Positions 54,544 to 62,326 of a stretch of 64,000 nucleotides of DNA are shown piece after piece; the stretch's first letter is position 1; every line of letters starts with the position of its first letter. Position numbers and translations under genes: made by a program. The DNA is taken from contig CAWHYG010000007.1 of assembly GCA_963833505.1 (NCBI GenBank), forward strand, positions 2,232,001 to 2,296,000. The letters run 5' to 3'. The stretch comes from CAWHYG01 sp963833505 (GTDB lineage Bacteria > Eisenbacteria > RBG-16-71-46 > CAIMUX01). The notes under the pieces were generated by a model. The model had not been told where the DNA came from. It searched no databases and saw nothing but the letters and a program-made list of their open reading frames with translations.

Positions 54544-55533
54544 TCACTTCCCCGTCTCGAACACGTCCGTGATCAGCGCATCTGCCCCGATCCCTGCCTT
54601 GAGCGCGTTAGCCTGCTGCCCGCCGCACGGCTCCAGGCCGTACATCGCCTCCAGCGTCCGCAGGAGGTTCACGTGCGTGACTCCCTTCCCCTCGGCGAAT
54701 TCGCCATGCCGGACGTGCGCCCCGGCGATGAGGGTCGGGATCCGATTCTGCAGACACTCGTTGTCGCCGGTCGGATCGGTCAGGCCGTGGTACTTCACCG
54801 GGTTCTCGTTCTCGTCGAAGGTGATGATGAGCAGGCTGTTGTGGGTCTTGGCCCACTGGTAGTAGCCGTCGATGTGATCCTTCAGCCAAACATCGCCCGC
54901 GGGGACGCTCCTGGCCACCGGCCCGTCGTGCATGTCATTGATCATGTTGGGAACGACGATGGAGACGGTTGGTAGCTGCGAGTAGTCGTTGGGAAAGTCC
55001 GACCAGCGGAGGCTGCTGGAGTCCTCAACGCGGAAGCCGTGGGGAATGTTGTCGAAGCTGACCCACGGGACGTGCTTGCGCGCATAAAGGCCGGAGCGTG
55101 AAACGGTGTCGCCAATGGCCGGCAGGCCCTCCGAGTACCCCTTGAAGCCGCGGCCGGCCTGGATCAGCTCCGCGGCCAGGTTGGGCGCGGTGAAGGGATA
55201 GCTCGGATTGTTGCCGCTGGCGGGAATGCCGTCGACGAAACCGACGTTCTCGTCACCGCCGGAGAGCAACCAAAAATAATTCCCTTCGCTGTTGTGCTCC
55301 TCGCCGTACATCCGCGTGAGGTTGGCCCCTTCCGCCACGAGGGTGCCGTTGATGTACGGGGCGCTCTTGTTCCCGACGATTTCCTCGTAGTTCTTGTTCT
55401 CCTCGATGACGATGACCACGTGATCGTAGACGGGAAGTCCGGTTGGCCAACTCAAAGGGGCCGCGAGCGACCCTCCCGTCGCCAACAAAAGCAAGACCTG
55501 GGCCGCCGCTGCCGAAAGGACCGTGCGCATCAT
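54544..55533 (-). CDS. Secreted phosphoesterase (PF04185-type)
   Basis: 329 residues. The signal peptide (LSAAAAQVLLLLATGGSLAA) precedes YDHVVIVIEENKNYEEIVGN, the metal-site opening of the phosphoesterase family (phospholipase C, acid phosphatase AcpA). GANLTRMYGEEHNSEGNYFW supplies the nucleophile/metal region; LIITFDENENPVKYHG and PTLIAGAHVRHGEFAEGKGV supply the later Asp/His ligands. It hydrolyses phosphate esters outside the cytoplasm. It is a single gene, divergent from the phosphatase gene at 55972. The gap 55534-55971 shows no gene I can support. Confidence 0.85.
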   Translation of the reverse strand: MMRTVLSAAAAQVLLLLATGGSLAAPLSWPTGLPVYDHVVIVIEENKNYEEIVGNKSAPYINGTLVAEGANLTRMYGEEHNSEGNYFWLLSGGDENVGFVDGIPASGNNPSYPFTAPNLAAELIQAGRGFKGYSEGLPAIGDTVSRSGLYARKHVPWVSFDNIPHGFRVEDSSSLRWSDFPNDYSQLPTVSIVVPNMINDMHDGPVARSVPAGDVWLKDHIDGYYQWAKTHNSLLIITFDENENPVKYHGLTDPTGDNECLQNRIPTLIAGAHVRHGEFAEGKGVTHVNLLRTLEAMYGLEPCGGQQANALKAGIGADALITDVFETGK

Positions 55534-55971
55534 GTGGAAGTCTCCTCTCCCGCTAGCCTGCTTGTCTCACCACTGAAATCCTGGCTAGAGATCAATGTCG
55601 CGGTTCGCACAGCCCCCCGGCCCGAGCCCTCGGGTGCGCACACCACCGGACAAGCAGGCCTGCATCCGGCGGTTCATGAAGTTGTTTCCCCGGCCCCCAT
55701 CGTAACCAATCCTGCGAGGTCCGTCAGGATGCAGGTGTTGCACTGAGGGAAATGTCCATCCCGCGAGGTCCGTCCAAGCGCGCCTGTCTCGTTGGCGAAA
55801 TTGCCAACCGTGGCGGAACCGGGGCGCCTCTGCCCGCGGACTCAGAAAAGGAACAGCACGAGCATCTCGTCCGCTTGCGGTAGTCCGCGTGCTCCGCGGG
55901 AAACCTCTCCGCCATGATCCGCCCCTCAGTCCCTGCGCTCAACGTCCACGCCGTTCTGCTACACTCCGTCC

Positions 55972-56946
55972 ATGCCTTTCCCGCCGTTCTCCGAAAAGGT
56001 GAGGCCTACCCTCCTACGCCGCGCCCTGCGCTACGCCTTTCACGACTGGACCCGCGAGATGCCTCCCGCGCGCCGCGCGATCACCTGGCTGGGCATCCTG
56101 ATCCAGGGATACGCGATCTACGCCGGCTTCACCCGCTCGCTCGTCTGGCCTTTGAAGTGGCCCACCGGATGGCACCTCGTCCTCTGCGTGTGGGTCCTCT
56201 ACCTCGCGGGCAGCGCGCTGATGAACGGAATGCTGACCTCCGAGTTCCTGCGGAAGACGCAGCTCGAGGCGGACTCGATCGCCGCGCGGCAGATCCAGCA
56301 GACGCTTCATCCCGCCCGCGTGTCCCTTCATGCGGGATACGAGATCGAAACCCTCTACCGCCCGTTCCGCGACGTGGGCGGAGATTACTTTGATGTGTTT
56401 GATCTCCCCGACGGCCGCGTCCTCCTCGCCGTCGCCGATGTGTCCGGCAAGGGGATCTCCGCGGCTTTGCTGGCCGCGAACATCCAGGCGCTCGTTCGCA
56501 GCCTCGCGACCGCGGAGGCGGATCCCGCAAGGATGGCGCAGCAGATCAACCAGCACTTGTACCGGTATACGCCGGCCAATCGTTTCGCGACCGCGGTCTT
56601 CATCCTCTTGCAACCGGCAACGGGCGAATTGACGTACGTGAACGCCGGACATGATGCGCCGATCGTCTTCTCGGAATCGCAGACTCCCCTGGAGGCGACA
56701 GGTCTCCCGCTCGGGCTCTTCGAAGAGGGAGGGTATGCGACCGCGACGGCACAACTCCCTCGCGGAGGCACGCTGCTCATCTACACGGACGGACTGACCG
56801 ATGGGATCGTTGGAATGGAGCCGACCGCACGGCTGCGCTCCGCCTTGGATGCGAGCCCGAAGCGGACGGTGGAGAATCTGACGGCCCTCATGGATCCGAA
56901 GCTGATTGCGGATGACGTGACGATCCTGGCGGTGAAACGAGCCTGA
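55972..56946 (+). CDS. RsbU/SpoIIE-type PP2C serine phosphatase, membrane-anchored
   Basis: 324 residues. Two hydrophobic helices lie at about 38-75 (AITWLGILIQGYAIYAGF, WHLVLCVWVLYLAGSALM). A linker coil (RKTQLEADSIAARQIQQTLH) precedes a PP2C domain ~105-320: YRPFRDVGGDYFDVF, VLLAVADVSGKGISAALLAA (metal-binding Asp/Gly), LTYVNAGHDAPIV, LLIYTDGLTDG, DDVTILAVKR. Such proteins dephosphorylate anti-anti-sigma factors in partner switching. No such partner is adjacent in this window. Confidence 0.88.
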   Translation: MPFPPFSEKVRPTLLRRALRYAFHDWTREMPPARRAITWLGILIQGYAIYAGFTRSLVWPLKWPTGWHLVLCVWVLYLAGSALMNGMLTSEFLRKTQLEADSIAARQIQQTLHPARVSLHAGYEIETLYRPFRDVGGDYFDVFDLPDGRVLLAVADVSGKGISAALLAANIQALVRSLATAEADPARMAQQINQHLYRYTPANRFATAVFILLQPATGELTYVNAGHDAPIVFSESQTPLEATGLPLGLFEEGGYATATAQLPRGGTLLIYTDGLTDGIVGMEPTARLRSALDASPKRTVENLTALMDPKLIADDVTILAVKRA

Positions 56947-57141
56947 GCCAAACCCGCGGCTCGGACTGGGCCGCCGGGGGCGGACTCGCGGCGCTCGGCC
57001 GACGCATGGATTAAACAGAAACCGATTCGCAATCGAGGGCCGGTAGGCTAGGCTGGCCGGTGGCTCGGCCGTCAAGGGACCGACGAGACCCCGTGACCAT
57101 CAACCTAACCCGAAGCGATACAATCGAATAGGAGACGCCCC

Positions 57142-57424
57142 ATGAAGGTGGTGATCCTCGGAGCCGGATTCGGAGGGCTCGAGACCGCGGCATGCCTATT
57201 CGAGACCCTCGGCCGCGAGACCGAGGTGACCCTGATCGACATTCGATCTGCTGCTGGCGGTTCCGGTACACGTCGCGCCCAAGGTCGTACTGGAGTCGGG
57301 CCGGGCTGAAGACGGGCTCGGCGGACCGAAGGTCGTCAGCGACTTCAAGGGCGCCACGCCGAACGGCCCGGCCGAGAAGAAGCTCTTCGGTGCGAGCCGC
57401 GCGAGCCGCTGGTTCGGGTTGTAG
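57142..57424 (+). pseudogene. Flavoprotein reductase remnant (sulfide:quinone-reductase-like)
   Basis: MKVVILGAGFGGLETAACLF with a good AGGAG site is a FAD-binding N-terminus. After VTLID, about thirty residues on, the frame breaks, and the neighbouring frame reads RFDLLLAVPVHVAPKVVLES, which lies far downstream in sulfide:quinone reductase-type proteins. Most of the gene has been deleted. The remainder to 57424 and the region to 57640 contain nothing else supportable. Confidence 0.6.
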
Positions 57425-57652
57425 GTGGCGAGATCGACGCCCAGAGTCACGAACTCAGGGCAGCACCGGTAGCGCTCGAAGCCGAACAGTGGCCGACGAG
57501 AACCTTGGGCGGTGGGACACCTTGATAGCCATTCCAAGAAACCGATCCGGGTCCCTTCACGACCGTTCATCCGTCCTTCCGGCCGTTCATCCCATTTCTC
57601 CGGCGGAAACGCCATGGGTCGGCCATTCTCGAATCCAAGGAGGATCGCTGAC

Positions 57653-58672
57653 ATGAAATCATTTGATGGCTTGACCCGTTCGTTTTTCCGTCCGATCGCT
57701 TTCGCGCTTGCCCTGCTGTTCTGCGTTTCCGGCCATGGTTGGGGGCTGCAACAACCCGCCGCCCCGGATACGACTCACCGCTCCTTCCAGGTCGAGGTGA
57801 CCGGTCACGGCCGCCCGATGATCTTGATCCCCGGGTATGCCTCGTCCGGAGAGACCTGGGCAGGCACGGTCGCTCATCTGGAAGACCACTTCGCCTGCCA
57901 CGTCCTGACTCTCGCCGGATTCGCGGGCGTACCGCCAATCGCAGGGCCGCTGCTTCCCACGGTCCGTGACGAGCTGGCGTCCTACATCCGCCGGAATCAT
58001 CTCGACCATCCTGTCATCGTCGGGCACAGCCTCGGCGGAACCCTCGCTCTCGACCTGGCCGCCCGCTACCCGGATCTGACCGGCCCCCTGGTCATCGTCG
58101 ACGCCTTGCCGTTCATGGCCGGGCCGAGCTTCCAGTCCGCCGATCTGAACGACGCCAAACCGAAGGTCGCCGCCATGCACGCCTACATGGCAGCGGAGAC
58201 GCGGGAACAGTACGAGCAGGGGGTCCGCTCGGAGGCCGGTTTCAAGTACATGGTCACCCAGCCTGCCGACCTGGAGCGGCTCAAGCGGTGGGGTCTGGCC
58301 ACGGATCCGGCCACGGCCGCCGAAGCCATGCTCGAGCTCTACAGCCTCGATCTACGGCCGGATCTCGCCCGCATTTCCACGCCGGTCCTGGTTCTGGGCA
58401 CGTGGATCGGCCTCAAGGAACAGCTCAAGGCGTATCGCCTGGATCTCAAGCGGGAGGACTTCATCAACACGTTCCAGACGCAGTACACGAACCTCCCGGC
58501 ACTCCACTTCGCGATGGCGGATTCGGCCCGACATTTCATCATGTTCGACGACCCGGCGTGGTTCTACCGGCAGCTTGACGCGTTCCTGGCCGATCCGGCG
58601 GCGGCGGCGCGGGATCGGGGGTTCGGAAACGCCGGAGCCCAGCGTCAAGCCGGTGGGGCCGCGAAGAACTGA
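57653..58672 (+). CDS. Secreted alpha/beta hydrolase
   Basis: The start at 57653 is fixed by AGGAGG upstream; 339 residues. The signal peptide (FFRPIAFALALLFCVSGHGWG) is followed by an alpha/beta-hydrolase fold: oxyanion loop MILIPGYASSGETW, nucleophile elbow VIVGHSLGGTLAL (Ser), acidic residue after VLVLGTWIG or in the lid, and the final His in DSARHFIMFDDPAWFYRQLD. The substrate is unknown; close relatives are annotated as pimeloyl-ACP-esterase-like or proline-iminopeptidase-like enzymes. Confidence 0.85.
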   Translation: MKSFDGLTRSFFRPIAFALALLFCVSGHGWGLQQPAAPDTTHRSFQVEVTGHGRPMILIPGYASSGETWAGTVAHLEDHFACHVLTLAGFAGVPPIAGPLLPTVRDELASYIRRNHLDHPVIVGHSLGGTLALDLAARYPDLTGPLVIVDALPFMAGPSFQSADLNDAKPKVAAMHAYMAAETREQYEQGVRSEAGFKYMVTQPADLERLKRWGLATDPATAAEAMLELYSLDLRPDLARISTPVLVLGTWIGLKEQLKAYRLDLKREDFINTFQTQYTNLPALHFAMADSARHFIMFDDPAWFYRQLDAFLADPAAAARDRGFGNAGAQRQAGGAAKN

Positions 58673-58689
58673 CCAGGCGTGATACTCTC

Positions 58690-58713
58690 GGGGGCGATCC
58701 GAAGATCGCCCCC
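58690..58713. terminator. Perfect hairpin between hydrolase and sensor-kinase genes
   Basis: GGGGGCGATC and GATCGCCCCC enclose the tetraloop CGAA; a flanking C-G pair extends it. It begins 17 bases after the hydrolase stop and ends 15 bases before the next ATG. No T-tract follows, so it may be an intrinsic terminator of weak type or a structure that hides the next ribosome site. Confidence 0.55.
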
Positions 58714-58728
58714 GGAGATGCTCCCGTC

Positions 58729-59836
58729 ATGAACGACTCACGCGCCAACCTGGTCATCCCTGCGGGATCCGCTTCCGCCTATTGGCTGTGCCAGGCGGCC
58801 GGCTGGTCTCTCTTCGCCGTTTACGTCCTGACCTTCGCCGTGCGGTCCGCAGGGTTTCACGCCGGCGTGGCGGCGGAGATCATCCTCGTGGACGGAGCTC
58901 TCTGCCTCCTGGTCACGCACGCGTTCCGCTGGTGGATGCGCCGGAGGGGCTGGCTCGTTCTCTCCGCATCCCGTTTGTTGCCTCGCATCGTGCCGATGGT
59001 CCTCGCGCTCGCCGCCCTGCTGGCGGTCGTGGTTCTGGCGGCAGACCGCATCCTGCCGCCCGCGGAGCAGACGCGGCCTCCCGGATTCGGCGGATGGGTC
59101 TTTCTTGGCTTTACCTTCACGCTGGGCGGCTGGACCGCGATCTATCTTGAAGCTCGCGCCCGCCGTGGACGGCGTGTCCTCCTGGTCCAGGCTCTTGAAC
59201 TCCAGGTGACCGCGCGCGAGGCGCAGCTCCAGGCGCTTCAAGGCCAGCTCAACCCTCATTTCCTCTTCAACTGCCTGAACAATCTTCGCGGCCTGATCGC
59301 GGAGGATCCCGGACGCGCCCAGATCATGGTGACCCGGCTGGCGGATCTCTTGCGCAGGTCCCTGCGCCTGAGCCCAGCCGAGACCATTCCGCTGGCCGAG
59401 GAGATGGCGACGGTCGATGACTATCTGGCCCTGGAACAGAATGCGCCTGGAGGAGCGTCTTGTCATCCGCCGGTCCCTGGAACCGGCCGCGCTCCAGGGC
59501 CGCATCCCCCCCATGCTGGTCCAGACGCTCGTCGAGAACGGTGTGAAGCACGGCATTTCCCGGAGGATGGACGGCGGGGAGCTCGACCTTTCGGCCCGTG
59601 TCGCCGGTTCCCAGCTGGTGGTCGTCGTGGCCAACACCGGATCCTTCCATCGGCGGGGGGCCGAGTCGGGCTCCGGTCTGAGAAATGCCCGCGAACGGCT
59701 GCGATTGATCTACGACGGCCGCGCGTCGCTCACTTTGCAGAATGAGAGTGATCGGGTGATCGCCACCCTGACGCTTCCCTGGAGAAGCTCGCCGGTTCAG
59801 GACGCTGTGCCCGGCCTCGCCAGGAACGGAGTCTGA
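58729..59836 (+). CDS. LytS-type sensor histidine kinase, one frame break
   Basis: Four hydrophobic helices lie in residues 15-145 (WSLFAVYVLTFAV, IVPMVLALAALLAVVVLA, GWVFLGFTFTLGGWT). Then comes the His_kinase signature LQALQGQLNPHFLFNCLNNL (phosphoacceptor His), DDYLALEQ, and RIPPMLVQTLVENGVKHGIS (N-box), with SGLRNARERLRLIY in the ATPase domain. The frame changes at 59437-59443 (CAGAATG). Removing one A gives EQMRLEERLVI and a 368-residue protein, as expected for the family. The response regulator follows after 3 bases. Together they form a two-component system for an unknown signal. Confidence 0.85.
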
Positions 59837-59839
59837 TCC

Positions 59840-60673
59840 TTGAACGCCTTGCTGGTCGACGATGAACGCCTCGCTCGAGCGGAGTTGCGCCGGTTGCTCC
59901 AAGCGCATCCCGACGTGGTCGTCGTTGGAGAGGCGCGGAACGTGCGCGAGGCCGAGGCCCGGTGTCGCGAGGCACGGGTGGACGTGATCTTCCTCGACAT
60001 CGAGATGCCGGGAGGATCGGGTTTTGACCTGCTGGAGGCGCTCGACGAGGCGCCCGCCGTCATCTTCACCACCGCCTACGACGAATACGCCGTGCGGGCC
60101 TTCGAGGTGAATGCCCTCGACTACCTGCAGAAGCCGATCGCCCCGGACCGCCTCGCCGAAGCCTTGAAGCGGATCGGGCGCGGCAGTGCGGGCGCGTCCC
60201 CGGCCCGGTCGTCGGACCGGCCTATCGGTTCGGCGAACGGGACAGCATCGATGGGCGCCACGAAATCGGACGATGAGCTGGCATCGGTCGCACGAGTGGC
60301 GGAAAGCGGAAGCACCACCACCAAAACCCCTGGATCGCAACATCGCCTCGAACGGGTCTTCGTCCGCGAGGGAGAGCGCTGCTGGATTGTAAAGGTGGAC
60401 GACATCAGGCTGATGGAGTCGGAAGGGAACTACTGCCGCGTCCATTTCGATCAGGAGCGCCCGCTCATCCTGCGCTCGCTTCACGCCCTGGAGAAACGAC
60501 TCGACCCGGCCGGCTTCTTTCGGGCCAACCGCCGTCAGATCGTGAATCTCCGGTGGGTCAAGGGCCTGGAGCCCGATGTCGACGGCGGGTTGATCCTGGT
60601 CCTCGGGGATGGAGTGCAGGTGAAGACGTCGCGACGCCGGTCCCGGCTTCTGCGCTCCGGCTTCAGCCTTTAA
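59840..60673 (+). CDS. LytTR-family response regulator
   Basis: 277 residues from a TTG start at 59840. Receiver domain 1-120: NALLVDDERLARAELRRLL (Asp pair), VDVIFLDIEMPGGSGFDLLE (phosphoacceptor Asp), VIFTTAYDEYAVRAFEVNAL (Thr), and YLQKPIAP (Lys). A low-complexity linker of about 50 residues follows. The LytTR DNA-binding domain is at 175-277 (IRLMESEGNYCRVHF; LHALEKRLDPAGFFRANRRQ; IVNLRWVKGLEP). It binds target promoters as a transcription factor under control of the adjacent kinase. Confidence 0.9.
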   Translation: MNALLVDDERLARAELRRLLQAHPDVVVVGEARNVREAEARCREARVDVIFLDIEMPGGSGFDLLEALDEAPAVIFTTAYDEYAVRAFEVNALDYLQKPIAPDRLAEALKRIGRGSAGASPARSSDRPIGSANGTASMGATKSDDELASVARVAESGSTTTKTPGSQHRLERVFVREGERCWIVKVDDIRLMESEGNYCRVHFDQERPLILRSLHALEKRLDPAGFFRANRRQIVNLRWVKGLEPDVDGGLILVLGDGVQVKTSRRRSRLLRSGFSL

Positions 60674-60916
60674 ATTGTGGCGCGACTTCTGTGGGCTCAG
60701 CGAGCCGAACCTCTGCGCCCTGTTGGAAATGCCGGCATCTGACCGTGAATCGCCGATGAGGCCGTCGGAACGGCACGGCTCTGGCTCGACTCATCCCCCG
60801 TGTCGCCCGTTCGACGTCTTCAGAGCCCGGCCAGCGGGGCCGGTACTTCGCCCCGGTCCGAGGCAGCCCCGAAGCCCCGGCGTCCGCGCTCCCGGGGTGT
60901 CGGCCCCGTCATCCGC

Positions 60917-62035
60917 ATGCCGGCCGGTCGCTTCCGCCCGCCCCATTGCCCCAATCGACACTGCCGCTTCTATCTGCCTCACTCCGAATGGAGGTACTTC
61001 CTCTGGGGGTTCTACCAATCTCCCGCCTGGCCTCGGCCCATCCCTCGCTTCCAGTGCCGGGCTTGCCGTCGCACTTTCACCGCCCGTACCTTCGCCGCCA
61101 CCTATTGGCTCCATCGCTGGGACCTCTTCGCCCTCATCGCCAGACTCTCCGTCGCCGGAAGCGGTGTCCGCCAGATCGCCCGCTCCCTCGACGTCTCCCA
61201 CTCCACCGTCGCCCGGCACCTCTCCCGGGCCGGTCGACTCTGTCTCCTCTTCCATCGCCAAATGCTCGCCACCCATCGCCTGAACGAGCCCATCGCCTTC
61301 GACGGGTTCGAGACCTTCGAGCATTCCCAGTTCTCCCCCTATCACCTCAACCTCGCGGCCGGCCTCGACAGCTGGTTCCTCTATCACTTCACCGACAGCC
61401 CCCTGCGACGCAAGGGCACCATGACGGCCCCGCAGAAGGAGCGCCGCAATGAGCTCGAGGCTACCCTGGGCCGGCCCGATCCCAAGGCGGTGGAGAACGG
61501 AGTCCGCGAGCTGATCCAGACCGTGCTCCGGCTGGCGCCGGACGCAACCACGGCCATCGAGCTGCACAGCGACGAGCATCCGGCCTATCCGCGGGCCATC
61601 CGCCGGTTGCGCCAGAGGCCCGGGACTCCTCCGATCCGGCACCTGCGGACTCCTTCGACCGCGCCGCGCACTCGGGCCAACGCGCTCTTTCCCGTGAATC
61701 TCGCGGATCTGCTTCTTCGCCACTGCCAGGCCGGCCACCGCCGGGAGACCCTTGCCTTCGACAAGCGGCGGCAGGGGGGAGTCGAGCGGGCCGCGGTGTT
61801 CCTGGTCTGGCGGAATGCGATCAAGTGGCAGCGGGAGAGGAAACCCGGCCTGACCGCGGCGATGCGGGCCGGAGTCCTGTCCCGGCGTCTGGGCTGGAAA
61901 GATGTCTTTGCCCGCCGGCTCTTCCCTCGGAGGAGCGAGCTGCCCGGCTGCTGGTGGCGCTACTACTGGCGGCGCATCAAGACGGCCGCGCTCGAAACCA
62001 ACCAGACGGAGAATCGAGCGGTCTTCGCGTTCTGA
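60917..62035 (+). CDS. Transposase-like protein with N-terminal zinc finger
   Basis: The frame is open from 60800; I place the start at MPAGRFRPPHCPNRHC (60917), though a GTG at 60800 is possible. Zinc-finger motif CPNRHC ... FQCRACRRTFTARTF is of the InsA/IS1-like type. A helix-turn-helix follows (GSGVRQIARSLDVSHSTVAR). The later acidic residues (IELHSDEHPAYPRAI, then RRQGGVERAAVFLVWRNAIK) are compatible with a DDE nuclease. I see no clear terminal repeats in the flanks, so an autonomous element is not shown. The region 62036-62326 holds nothing else I can support. Confidence 0.65.
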   Translation: MPAGRFRPPHCPNRHCRFYLPHSEWRYFLWGFYQSPAWPRPIPRFQCRACRRTFTARTFAATYWLHRWDLFALIARLSVAGSGVRQIARSLDVSHSTVARHLSRAGRLCLLFHRQMLATHRLNEPIAFDGFETFEHSQFSPYHLNLAAGLDSWFLYHFTDSPLRRKGTMTAPQKERRNELEATLGRPDPKAVENGVRELIQTVLRLAPDATTAIELHSDEHPAYPRAIRRLRQRPGTPPIRHLRTPSTAPRTRANALFPVNLADLLLRHCQAGHRRETLAFDKRRQGGVERAAVFLVWRNAIKWQRERKPGLTAAMRAGVLSRRLGWKDVFARRLFPRRSELPGCWWRYYWRRIKTAALETNQTENRAVFAF

Positions 62036-62326
62036 GCTGTGCTGAGCGGTGCGTAAGGCCCAATCGGCTCCGTCAGCAATCGAGGTCTGCGCCCCTCGTG
62101 ACCCCCTTGTTCATCCCAGGCGTCGTGCTCGTGCCTGGAACCTCATTCCGCGGTCGAGCCGCAACCGCGCTGGTTCCGTGTGGGGCGCGAGCCATAGCCC
62201 GTTTCCAACACAATCCGCGCCAGAACTGACATACTGCCGAGCAGGCGGCGCCCAACGGAGGCCGCCTCCAGCCCGCGGAATCGCCGGCTTCGCCACGCAG
62301 GCCGCACGACGGAAAGGAACGAATCG

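Noticed and set aside
55534..55971. Possible intron or mobile-element remnant in the gap
   Set aside because: The repeated phrase GCGAGGTCCGTC occurs twice (near 55715 and 55770), but no coding or ribozyme feature could be supported.
57196..57654. 152-codon minus-strand frame near the flavoprotein remnant
   Set aside because: No ribosome site or domain, and it overlaps the remnant and the hydrolase leader; only a chance frame can be supported.
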